Below, piece after piece: positions 1 to 5,424 of a DNA stretch of 5,424 nt. The DNA lies in NCBI GenBank assembly GCA_017400025.1, contig JAFQAF010000240.1, forward strand, positions 1 to 5,424, written 5' to 3'. Both the position numbers and the translations under genes were made by a program. Under the pieces are notes generated by a model, which saw only the letters and a program-made list of their open reading frames with translations, ran no database searches and was not told the DNA's origin. Numbering within the stretch: position 1 is the first letter of the stretch; each line of letters opens with the position of its first letter. This DNA comes from Oscillospiraceae bacterium. Lineage in GTDB: Bacteria; Bacillota_A; Clostridia; Oscillospirales; Ruminococcaceae.

Positions 1-194
1 ATATCTACCTGCGGTACAAGATAAATCATTCTGTCTTCTGCCATTGCGGCATTGATTGCATTGATTGATTTTTCTCTGCCCACATCAAAATGGATCATAC
101 TATCCGGAAAAACAACCAGGCCTCGCAGTGCGATTGCCGGAAGGTGAAGAAGTTCACCCTTGTTGTCTACTTTTACTTTAACTCTTACCGACAT
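1..194 (-). CDS. lon: Lon protease (ATP-dependent serine protease), N-terminal fragment
   Basis: Only the first 64 complete codons are in the window; the rest lies beyond the left edge. The start is the ATG at 194-192, preceded by a strong AAGGAGG site at 200-206 with a 5-base gap. The visible protein begins MSVRVKVKVDNKGE and carries LPAIALRGLVVFPD followed by HFDVGREKSI, the pattern of the N-terminal LON substrate-recognition domain. The AAA+ module and Ser-Lys protease domain cannot be seen. Lon is a cytoplasmic ATP-dependent protease that degrades misfolded and some regulatory proteins. It lies downstream of clpX on the same strand, as is common in Bacillota, but a terminator and a separate promoter lie between them, so it is probably its own transcription unit. 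Identification is firm for the family from domain pattern plus context; whether the full gene is intact cannot be judged. Confidence 0.9.
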   Translation of the reverse strand, partial: MSVRVKVKVDNKGELLHLPAIALRGLVVFPDSMIHFDVGREKSINAINAAMAEDRMIYLVPQVD

Positions 195-234
195 AGTTAC
201 CTCCTTGCTTATTTCTGTTTTACACTAATAATAT

Positions 235-263
235 ATTTTACCATAAAATTTATACTATTTCAA
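235..263 (-). promoter_or_regulatory. Predicted sigma-A promoter of lon, extended -10
   Basis: On the minus strand a -35 box TTGAAA (263-258) is followed by a 17-base spacer and a -10 box TAAAAT (240-235). The spacer ends in TGG, which gives the TGn extended -10 element. Predicted transcription start is near 228, giving a leader of about 34 bases before the lon ATG. No CtsR-like or CIRCE-like operator is apparent around it. This is a sequence-pattern inference only. Confidence 0.72.
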
Positions 264-280
264 TATACATGGACATTGTG

Positions 281-318
281 TAAAAAATGTAAAAAGACGC
301 CGGAAACCGACGTCTTTT
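281..318 (-). terminator. Rho-independent terminator downstream of clpX
   Basis: Beginning 5 bases after the clpX stop, the minus-strand RNA can form a 12-pair stem (arms 318-307 and 303-292) with a UUU loop, followed by UUUUUACAUUUUUU. One pair in the stem is a G-U wobble in the minus-strand RNA. The same position is a C-A mismatch in a plus-strand RNA, so the hairpin is better formed in the direction of clpX transcription. It probably ends the tig-clpP-clpX transcript before the lon promoter. Confidence 0.88.
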
Positions 319-322
319 ATTA

Positions 323-1612
323 TTACATTACTGTATCGCTGTATGCTTTGCGCTGCGGACCGTATTCATACCGGCAGATTCCGGTTTCAACGGCGTTTTT
401 ATCAAGGATAACTTTTACAATTGTGTTGTCATCCGGTACTTTGAACATAGCATCCATAAGGCATTCTTCAAAGATTGAACGGAGTGCTCTTGCACCGCTT
501 TTGCGTTTGATTGCTTTTTCAGCAATCATATCCAGCGCTTCATCTGTAATCTCCAGTTCAACATTATCAAGACCGAAAAGAGCCTGATACTGCTTGATAA
601 GAGAATTCTTAGGTTCTTTCAGAACACGGATAAGGGCCTCTTTATCAAGGGCTGAAAGTACAGAAACAACCGGCAGACGGCCTATAAGTTCCGGGATAAG
701 ACCAAATCTTACAAGGTCATCCGGTTCAACCTTTTTGAGAAGTGTTGTAAGTTCTTCTTCCTTTTTGGATTTTACTGTACCGCCAAAGCCAAGAACACCG
801 GCTTCAGATGTACGTTTTGCAATATGTTTTTCGATACCGTCAAATGCGCCACCGCAAATAAACAGTACATTTTTTGTATCCAGCTGTATAAACTCCTGAT
901 GAGGATGTTTTCTGCCACCCTGAGGAGGAACGCTGGCAACAGTGCCTTCCAGTATTTTAAGGAGAGCCTGCTGAACACCTTCGCCGCCTACATCACGTGT
1001 AGTGGAAGGGTTTTCGCTTTTTCGGGTAATTTTGTCGATTTCATCAACATAAATAATACCCATCTGAGCTTTTTCGATATTGAAATCAGCTGCCTGTATA
1101 AGGCGGAGAAGAATATTTTCCACGTCTTCGCCTACATAACCTGCCTCTGTAAGAGTTGTGGCATCTGCTATGGCAAACGGAACATTAAGCATCTTTGCAA
1201 GTGTCTGTGCAAGCAAAGTCTTACCTGTACCTGACGGACCTAACAGCAGAATGTTGCTTTTCTGAATTTCAACATCGTCAATCTTATTGCCGCTGAGTAT
1301 TCTTTTGTAATGGTTGTAAACAGCAACACTGAGGGCGATTTTTGCCTCATCCTGACCGATAACATATTTGTCCAGCCCCTGTTTTATCTGCATAGGTGAA
1401 AGTATGTTTATTTCATCATCTTTCTTTTTTCTGCCTTTGCGCTGTGCAGTATCTCTCTGTGGCTCAAGAAGACCTTCATCCTCAAGAAGTTCACAGCAGA
1501 GTGATACACATTCATTGCAGATATTCACACCGGGACCGATTATAATACGTTCTACCTGAGTTGAATCCTTGCCGCAAAAACTGCAAGCTACAATTTTTTC
1601 TTTATTTGCCAT
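323..1612 (-). CDS. clpX: ClpX, ATP-dependent unfoldase subunit of ClpXP
   Basis: The 429-residue product has the usual ClpX length. The N-terminal zinc-binding domain has Cys10, Cys13, Cys32 and Cys35 in a C-x2-C...C-x2-C pattern. The AAA+ module follows: Walker A GPSGTGKT (125-132), pore loop GYVG (158-161), Walker B IIYVDEID (186-193), RKH loop (234-236), arginine finger in ELIGRLP (Arg312) and sensor 2 GAR (373-375). The ClpP-docking loop reads LGF (274-276), where IGF is the classical form. The hexamer recognises tagged or misfolded proteins, unfolds them with ATP and threads them into ClpP in the cytoplasm. The ATG start is 10 bases after the clpP stop, with GGAGT at 1616-1620 as its binding site, so the two are surely cotranscribed. 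All key catalytic residues are present. Confidence 0.98.
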   Translation of the reverse strand: MANKEKIVACSFCGKDSTQVERIIIGPGVNICNECVSLCCELLEDEGLLEPQRDTAQRKGRKKKDDEINILSPMQIKQGLDKYVIGQDEAKIALSVAVYNHYKRILSGNKIDDVEIQKSNILLLGPSGTGKTLLAQTLAKMLNVPFAIADATTLTEAGYVGEDVENILLRLIQAADFNIEKAQMGIIYVDEIDKITRKSENPSTTRDVGGEGVQQALLKILEGTVASVPPQGGRKHPHQEFIQLDTKNVLFICGGAFDGIEKHIAKRTSEAGVLGFGGTVKSKKEEELTTLLKKVEPDDLVRFGLIPELIGRLPVVSVLSALDKEALIRVLKEPKNSLIKQYQALFGLDNVELEITDEALDMIAEKAIKRKSGARALRSIFEECLMDAMFKVPDDNTIVKVILDKNAVETGICRYEYGPQRKAYSDTVM

Positions 1613-1622
1613 GTTACTCCAA

Positions 1623-2204
1623 TTATCTGTGCTCTATTACTTTGTCTATCAGACCGTATTCAGCAGCTTCGTATGCAGAAAGGAAATTGTCACGGTCAGT
1701 ATCCTGTGTAACCTTTTCAACAGGCTGGCCTGTTCTTTCTGCCAGAATAGCGTTCAGCTTATCCTTCATTTTAACAATGCGGTCTGCGTGAATTTTAATG
1801 TCTGATGCCTGCCCCTGCATGCCGCCAAGTGGCTGGTGAATCATAATTTCACTGTTTGGCAGAGCATATCTTTTACCTTTTGCACCTGCAGCCAGGAGAA
1901 ATGCACCCATAGATGCAGCCATACCGATACAGATTGTGGAAACATCGCATTTGATGTACTGCATTGTATCGTAAATAGCCATACCTGCTGTTACAGAGCC
2001 ACCCGGACTGTTGATGTAAAGGCTTATGTCTTTGTCAGGGTCCTGTCCTTCAAGGTAAAGCAGCTGTGCAACAACAAGACTTGCTGTTGCATCGTTTACT
2101 TCGTCAGACAGCATAATAATTCTATCGTTAAGCAGGCGGGAGAAAATATCATAGGATCTTTCTCCCCTGCTTGTCTGTTCAACTACTACTGGTACCAATG
2201 CCAT
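1623..2204 (-). CDS. clpP: ClpP, ATP-dependent Clp protease proteolytic subunit
   Basis: The 193-residue product matches the usual length of processed ClpP. The catalytic triad is visible at the canonical numbering: Ser98 in GMAASMGA, His123 in MIHQP and Asp172 in DRDNF. The oxyanion-hole motif SPGGSVTAG lies at 66-74. Fourteen subunits form the barrel-shaped serine peptidase that cleaves polypeptides delivered by ClpX. The start ATG has a GGAGG at 2212-2216, 7 bases upstream. It follows tig by 53 bases and precedes clpX by 10, so tig-clpP-clpX is read as one operon. I saw no separate promoter in the 53-base gap. The protein starts [19 protein letters not shown], with the short N-terminal region typical of bacterial ClpP. 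No anomalies were noted. Confidence 0.98.
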   Translation of the reverse strand: MALVPVVVEQTSRGERSYDIFSRLLNDRIIMLSDEVNDATASLVVAQLLYLEGQDPDKDISLYINSPGGSVTAGMAIYDTMQYIKCDVSTICIGMAASMGAFLLAAGAKGKRYALPNSEIMIHQPLGGMQGQASDIKIHADRIVKMKDKLNAILAERTGQPVEKVTQDTDRDNFLSAYEAAEYGLIDKVIEHR

Positions 2205-2257
2205 AAAATAACCTCCGATTTCTTTTCAATAGTTAGTTTAGGCTTTAACAGTAAAAA

Positions 2258-3541
2258 TTATGCAAGTGTGATTTCAGCGTTAGCTTTGATGAAATCGATA
2301 GCTTTCTGTACTGCCAGGTCGTGTTTTACATCTTCAGCCGGAATCATTTTTCTCAGTTCTGTGACTGGATAGTTGTAAGCTGTAGCCGCTTTCATCAGTT
2401 CTTCTTCGTATTCTTCGTCAGAAGCTGTGATGCCTTCAGCTTTAACAATTGCTTCCAGTGCAAGACGGATTTTTACCTGTTCTTCAGCCTGTTCTCTGAA
2501 TGTTTTTCTGAAGCTTTCCAGAGTCATCTGTGTGTACTGCAGATATGTTTCCAGGTTAAGGCCCTGCTGCTGAAGTCTGTTGTCGAAATCTCTTACAGTT
2601 TCGTCAATTCTTACTTCGATCATGCCTTCTGGTACAACAACTTGCATGCCTTCTACTACCTGCTGAACCAGTTTGTTTTCAACATCCAGGTCAGCTGCAG
2701 CATCAGCTTCTTTTTCTCTCATAGCTTTGATGTCTGCTTTCAATTCTTCCAGTGTGTCAAATTCGCTTACATCTTTTGCGAATTCGTCATCCAGTTCTGG
2801 CAGTTCTTTAACTTTCAGTTCATTCAGCTTTGTTTTGAATACTGCTGGTTTGCCGGACAGTTCTTCTGCGTGGTATTCTTCTGGGAATGTTACTTCTACA
2901 TCGAATACATCGCCAACAACGTGGCCTACAATCTGTTCTTCAAAGCCTGGGATAAACTGGCCGGAACCGAGAACCAGGTCAAAACCTTCACCTTTGCCGC
3001 CTTCAAATGCAACACCGTCAACAAAGCCTTCAAAGTCAATGTTTGCTGTGTCATCCAGTTCAGCAGCTCTGTCAACAGAAACAAGTCTTGCGTTTCTGTC
3101 CTGCATGTTCAGCAGGTCAGCTTCAACGATTTCATCTGTTACAGGGATAGCTTTCTTTTCTGCTTTCAGGCCTTTGTATTCGCCCAGTGTTACTTCTGGG
3201 TAAACTGTAAGTGTAGCTTTAACTACAAAGCCGTCAGCTTTTGTGCAGGAAACAACTTCGATTTCTGGCTGTGCAACAACTGTAGCACCTGCAGCTTTAA
3301 CTGCTTCTTCGTAAGCCATTGGCAGCAGTTCATCGATAGCATCGTTGAAGAAGATTTCTTCGCCGTACAGTTTTTCAACCATGTTTCTTGGTGCTTTACC
3401 TTTTCTGAAACCTGGAACTGTGATTTCCTTGCTTGCTTTTCTGAAAACTTTTGTAAGTGCTGTTTCAAATTCATCAGCTGGAACTTTAAATTCAATTTCA
3501 ACTGTATTTTCAGCAACTTTTTCGTTTCTGATTAATTCCAT
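2258..3541 (-). CDS. tig: Trigger factor, ribosome-associated chaperone and peptidyl-prolyl isomerase
   Basis: The 427-residue product has the normal trigger factor length and three-part layout. The N-terminal ribosome-binding domain carries the signature GFRKGKAP (44-51). The FKBP-type isomerase domain spans about 163-245, with FEGFVDGVAFEGGKG and FIPGFEEQIVG. The helical C-terminal chaperone domain follows, including an acidic, Ala-rich stretch near 250-290. The protein docks at the ribosome exit tunnel and shields nascent chains. The start ATG has AAGGAG at 3552-3557 with a slightly long 10-base gap. It has its own strong promoter and a structured leader. Codon use is unusual beside its neighbours: 12 of 14 prolines are CCA, against 1 of 15 in clpX, and TTA, CTA and TCA are absent over almost the whole gene, as expected for a highly expressed gene. 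Confidence 0.97.
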   Translation of the reverse strand: MELIRNEKVAENTVEIEFKVPADEFETALTKVFRKASKEITVPGFRKGKAPRNMVEKLYGEEIFFNDAIDELLPMAYEEAVKAAGATVVAQPEIEVVSCTKADGFVVKATLTVYPEVTLGEYKGLKAEKKAIPVTDEIVEADLLNMQDRNARLVSVDRAAELDDTANIDFEGFVDGVAFEGGKGEGFDLVLGSGQFIPGFEEQIVGHVVGDVFDVEVTFPEEYHAEELSGKPAVFKTKLNELKVKELPELDDEFAKDVSEFDTLEELKADIKAMREKEADAAADLDVENKLVQQVVEGMQVVVPEGMIEVRIDETVRDFDNRLQQQGLNLETYLQYTQMTLESFRKTFREQAEEQVKIRLALEAIVKAEGITASDEEYEEELMKAATAYNYPVTELRKMIPAEDVKHDLAVQKAIDFIKANAEITLA

Positions 3542-3571
3542 ATTCTTAAAACTCCTTAATGTTTTTATTTA

Positions 3572-3605
3572 AAATTATGGTATCATAGCCATAATTTGGC
3601 TATGA
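3572..3605 (-). promoter_or_regulatory. tig leader with two interlocked inverted repeats (possible pseudoknot or operator)
   Basis: In the minus-strand RNA, UCAUAGCC (3605-3598) can pair with GGCUAUGA (3590-3583) across 7 bases, and AAAUUAUGG (3597-3589) can pair with CCAUAAUUU (3580-3572) across 8 bases. The arms alternate in the order of an H-type pseudoknot. The two hairpins share only the GG at 3590-3589. The first arm starts at the predicted +1 of the tig promoter. Neither stem has the GC-rich arm plus U-tract of a terminator. The sequence symmetry is seen directly; a role as mRNA-stabilising 5' hairpin, RNA switch or repressor operator is inference. Confidence 0.5.
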
Positions 3606-3612
3606 CTAATTA

Positions 3613-3641
3613 ATTATATCACACAAAAACAGATTAATCAA
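3613..3641 (-). promoter_or_regulatory. Predicted sigma-A promoter of tig-clpP-clpX, extended -10
   Basis: On the minus strand a -35 box TTGATT (3641-3636), a 17-base spacer and a perfect -10 box TATAAT (3618-3613) are present. TGA directly before the -10 gives the TGn extension. The -35 box overlaps the last codons and stop of the upstream phosphoesterase gene. Predicted start is near 3606, giving a tig leader of about 65 bases. This is the best promoter match in the window. Confidence 0.82.
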
Positions 3642-4317
3642 TTATATATGGGCAAAAATCAATAGCGTCTGCTGAAATTAATTTATATTTTATACCATCA
3701 CTTACACCGTTAAATGCATAATTTATTGTTTTGCCGTGTAAATGCCCATAAAAGCATCTTTTGATATTATATTGTTTAAGTGTGTTGATAATATGATTTG
3801 CTCTCTGTTCCTGATAGATTGTAGGATAATGCAAAAAGACTATTTTCTCTTTGTCACTGTCCATATAGTCAAGTGATGCTTTCAGTCTGCCTGCCTCTCT
3901 GAGGATAACTTTCTCATCCTGCTGCTGGCCGTTTTCAAATATCCAGCCACGTGTGCCGCAGATGATATAGTTTTCCACTTCAAAGCTGTTGTTGTGAAGA
4001 AAGCTGATGGTATCAAAACCGTTTTTATCCAGGAACTCCTGCAGTTTTTTTGCAGTCTGCCACCAGTAGTCGTGGTTGCCCTTTGAAATAATCTTTTTGC
4101 CCGGCAGGCTCTGTATAAACCGGAAATCAGGCTGAGCCTCATCAAGGGTGAGCCCCCAGGACACATCCCCGGGAATGATAACTGTATCGGTATCTTTTAC
4201 CAGTCTGCGCCAGTTTTTTTCTATCCTCTGCCAGTGGTCCTGCCAGCCGCTGAATATATCCATTGGTTTCTGCGTACCAAAAGAAAGATGCAAATCACCT
4301 ATTACAAATATTGACAA
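3634..4317 (-). CDS. Calcineurin-like metallophosphoesterase (predicted phosphohydrolase)
   Basis: The 227-residue protein has the full metallophosphoesterase metal-binding set: GDLHLS (Asp8, His10), PGDVSWG (Asp51), KGNHDYWW (Asn81, His82), FLHYPT (His163) and GHLHG (His192, His194). These would hold two metal ions for phosphoester hydrolysis. There is no signal peptide or membrane segment, so it is probably cytoplasmic. The size and the opening pattern resemble the small predicted phosphohydrolases that I recall as COG1768; the substrate is unknown. The start is TTG at 4317-4315, chosen because GGAGG at 4323-4327 lies 5 bases upstream and because the next Met (residue 19) would delete the metal-binding GDLH motif. 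It precedes tig on the same strand with no terminator between them, and it has its own promoter, so it may sometimes read through into tig. Confidence 0.9.
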   Translation of the reverse strand: MSIFVIGDLHLSFGTQKPMDIFSGWQDHWQRIEKNWRRLVKDTDTVIIPGDVSWGLTLDEAQPDFRFIQSLPGKKIISKGNHDYWWQTAKKLQEFLDKNGFDTISFLHNNSFEVENYIICGTRGWIFENGQQQDEKVILREAGRLKASLDYMDSDKEKIVFLHYPTIYQEQRANHIINTLKQYNIKRCFYGHLHGKTINYAFNGVSDGIKYKLISADAIDFCPYIID

Positions 4318-4341
4318 TGTAACCTCCGAATAAACTGTAAA
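4311..4341 (+). promoter_or_regulatory. Weak candidate promoter for the DUF1540-like gene
   Basis: A perfect TTGACA lies at 4311-4316 on the plus strand, but the best -10 at a tolerable distance is TGTAAA (4336-4341) with a long 19-base spacer. Other -10-like hexamers in the AT-rich stretch 4350-4365 lack a good -35. The TTGACA also overlaps the first codons of the divergent phosphoesterase, so it may be coincidental. This is the only plus-strand candidate I can offer. Confidence 0.25.
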
Positions 4342-4357
4342 TTCTGATACATATTAT

Positions 4358-4386
4358 AGTATAACACAAATGAAAGGATAAAGCAA
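4358..4386 (-). promoter_or_regulatory. Predicted sigma-A promoter of the metallophosphoesterase, extended -10
   Basis: On the minus strand TTGCTT (4386-4381), a 17-base spacer and TATACT (4363-4358) form a good promoter, with TGT before the -10 giving a TGn extension. Predicted start is near 4351, so the leader is about 34 bases and contains the GGAGG at 4323-4327. The -35 box lies between the ribosome binding site and the ATG of the divergent small gene. Confidence 0.7.
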
Positions 4387-4387
4387 A

Positions 4388-4561
4388 ATGCAGGATGAAT
4401 CAAAAGAAAAAGCTGTACTTAAAGACATTGACTGCAAGGTAGCTGACTGCATATATCATTTTGGAATATCCGGATGCACAGCACCATTTGTAAATATAGA
4501 AAACAAAAATGCATTCTTTTCCACAGGCACAAAATGTAACACCTACAAACCGAAACAATAA
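4388..4561 (+). CDS. Small cysteine-rich protein, DUF1540-like, probable metal binding
   Basis: This 57-residue gene is the only plus-strand gene here. ATG at 4388 is preceded by AAAGGA (4373-4378), 9 bases away; an in-frame ATG at 4370 is stopped after three codons. Four cysteines lie at 16, 21, 30 and 50, within IDCKVADCIYHFGISGC and later TKCNTYKPK. The spacing C-x4-C-x8-C-x19-C, the aromatic residue after the second Cys, and the ending T-x-C-x-T-Y match my memory of DUF1540, a short domain common in clostridia that is usually assumed to bind a metal. Function is unknown. No signal peptide or membrane segment is seen, and the N-terminus is charged. A strong hairpin follows its stop immediately, which supports it being a real transcribed gene. 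It is divergent from the phosphoesterase and convergent with tyrS. Confidence 0.8.
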   Translation: MQDESKEKAVLKDIDCKVADCIYHFGISGCTAPFVNIENKNAFFSTGTKCNTYKPKQ

Positions 4562-4584
4562 AGGCGGACCAAAGTCCGCCTTTT
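4560..4584. terminator. Bidirectional Rho-independent terminator between the small gene and tyrS
   Basis: A perfect 10-pair stem, AAAGGCGGAC (4560-4569) with GTCCGCCTTT (4574-4583), closes a 4-base loop. On the plus strand it ends in UUUU and overlaps the stop codon of the small gene. On the minus strand it lies 13 bases past the tyrS stop, with a shorter UUUAUUGUUU tail. It can serve both convergent genes, more strongly in the plus direction by its U-run. Confidence 0.88.
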
Positions 4585-4596
4585 ATCGTAAACATA

Positions 4597-5424
4597 TTAT
4601 AATGTTACTTTAAGGAATGTTTTCTTGCCTTTTTTAACGATAAATGTTTCTTCAAATGCTGCTTTGTCCCATGCTGCATCGATAGCTTCAACTTTTGCAT
4701 CGTTTACAAGAATACCGCCCTGTGTAACAAGACGTCTTGCTTCAGATTTTGAAGGAGCAAGTTTTGTAGCAACGAGAAGATCCAGAACTGCGATTTTGCC
4801 GTCGGTAAAGTTTTCTTCTGTCAGGGCAAATGAAGGCATTGTATCACTGTTTGCTGCGCCGCTGAACAGTTCACGTGAAGTTTTCAGTGCAAGGTCTGCA
4901 GCTTCTTTGGAGTGAATCATCTCTGTCAGGATGTATGCCAGTCTTTCTTTTGCTTCGTTGAAAGCTGCACCGCCGCGTTTCACATAGTCTTCAATTTCTT
5001 CCAGAGGAACAAGTGTAAGCATACGCATGCAGTTTGCAACGTCTGCATCGTTGATATTTCTCCAGTACTGGAAGAATTCGTAAGGTGATGTTTTTTCAGG
5101 GTCAAGCCATACAGCACCTTTAACTGTTTTACCCATTTTTACGCCGTCCGCTGTTGTAAGAAGATTGAAAGTAACAGCGTAAGCATCTTTACCGTCTTTT
5201 TTGCGGATAAGTTCTGTACCGGCAAGAATGTTTGACCACTGGTCAGAACCGCCGAACTGTGCAACACAGCCGTGGTTTTTGAACAGGTAGTAGAAATCGT
5301 AACCCTGCATAAGCATGTAGTTGAATTCTGTAAATGTAAGACCGATATCTCTGTCCATTCTTACCTTGAAAGCATCTGCAGAAAGCATTTTATTTACAGA
5401 AAAATGCCAGCCTATTTCACGCAG
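4597..5424 (-). CDS. tyrS: Tyrosyl-tRNA synthetase, C-terminal two-thirds
   Basis: The open frame runs through the right edge with 275 residues visible, so roughly 130 N-terminal residues, including the HIGH-type motif, are outside the window. The Met at 5388 is internal: codons upstream read LREIGWHFSVNK, a conserved TyrRS segment. Visible hallmarks are GGSDQW (visible residues 58-63, tyrosine/adenylate site), the KMSKS-equivalent KMGKT (96-100), and a C-terminal S4 RNA-binding domain from about 211 (VLDLLVATKLAPSKSEARRLV) to the end. The enzyme charges tRNA-Tyr with tyrosine using ATP in the cytoplasm. The residue after GGSDQW is Ser where Gly is common. All five visible prolines use CCT. 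Any T-box leader would be upstream and cannot be seen. The gene ends at the shared terminator. Confidence 0.97.
   Translation of the reverse strand: MREIGWHFSVNKMLSADAFKVRMDRDIGLTFTEFNYMLMQGYDFYYLFKNHGCVAQFGGSDQWSNILAGTELIRKKDGKDAYAVTFNLLTTADGVKMGKTVKGAVWLDPEKTSPYEFFQYWRNINDADVANCMRMLTLVPLEEIEDYVKRGGAAFNEAKERLAYILTEMIHSKEAADLALKTSRELFSGAANSDTMPSFALTEENFTDGKIAVLDLLVATKLAPSKSEARRLVTQGGILVNDAKVEAIDAAWDKAAFEETFIVKKGKKTFLKVTL

Noticed and set aside
195..322. CtsR or CIRCE heat-shock operators near lon, and also near tig and clpP
   Set aside because: I looked by eye for GGTCAAA-type tandem repeats and for TTAGCACTC with its inverted partner and found none in the gaps. A degenerate site cannot be excluded.
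90..587. Plus-strand open frame across the lon start, the intergenic gap and the clpX 3' end
   Set aside because: It crosses a promoter and terminator of the other strand and is antisense to two well-supported genes; its composition is low in charge pattern and unlike a real protein.
2205..2257. Possible separate clpP promoter or hairpin in the tig-clpP gap
   Set aside because: TTGAAA is present, but the bases a promoter spacing downstream fall in the ribosome binding site and start region with no good -10; the weak GTTAAAGCCTAAAC symmetry is imperfect. Cotranscription with tig is simpler.
2321..3535. 404-codon open frame on the plus strand, antisense to tig
   Set aside because: It is in exact codon register opposite tig and is open only because tig lacks TTA, CTA and TCA codons. 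The product is a Phe/Cys/Ser-rich string with no domain pattern, and no ribosome binding site was seen.
3572..3605. Reading the tig leader hairpins as a terminator for the phosphoesterase
   Set aside because: The first stem is followed by AUACCAU instead of a U-tract, and the second has only two G-C pairs, so neither is a convincing intrinsic terminator.
5386..5388. ATG at 5388 as the start of tyrS
   Set aside because: The frame stays open to the window edge and the upstream codons encode conserved TyrRS sequence, so this Met is internal.

Overview
The window looks like a core chromosomal segment of a Gram-positive, low-to-moderate G+C bacterium, most likely a clostridial Bacillota. The reasons are the gene order tig-clpP-clpX followed by lon, strong GGAGG-type ribosome binding sites, consensus sigma-A promoters in AT-rich gaps, a TTG start, and a small cysteine protein of the DUF1540 type. 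No mobile element, CRISPR array, tRNA or rRNA is visible.

Layout from left to right: the 5' end of lon (minus strand, running off the left edge) with its own extended -10 promoter; a Rho-independent terminator for the preceding transcript; clpX, clpP and tig (all minus, transcribed tig to clpP to clpX with gaps of 53 and 10 bases); a short tig leader with two interlocked inverted repeats just downstream of a near-consensus promoter; a metallophosphoesterase gene (minus, TTG start) with its own promoter; a 57-residue cysteine-rich gene on the plus strand; a bidirectional terminator; and the 3' two-thirds of tyrS (minus, running off the right edge).

The genes form a protein-quality-control block. 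Trigger factor folds nascent chains at the ribosome, ClpX unfolds and feeds substrates to the ClpP peptidase, and Lon is a second ATP-dependent protease. The sequence supports a tig-clpP-clpX operon ended by the terminator at 281-318, with lon expressed separately. No terminator separates the phosphoesterase from tig, so read-through from that gene is possible.

I found no evidence of a wholly new system. The points most worth a second look are the pseudoknot-like double inverted repeat at the 5' end of the tig transcript, the short DUF1540-like gene squeezed between divergent and convergent neighbours, and the very different proline codon choice in tig compared with clpX and tyrS.
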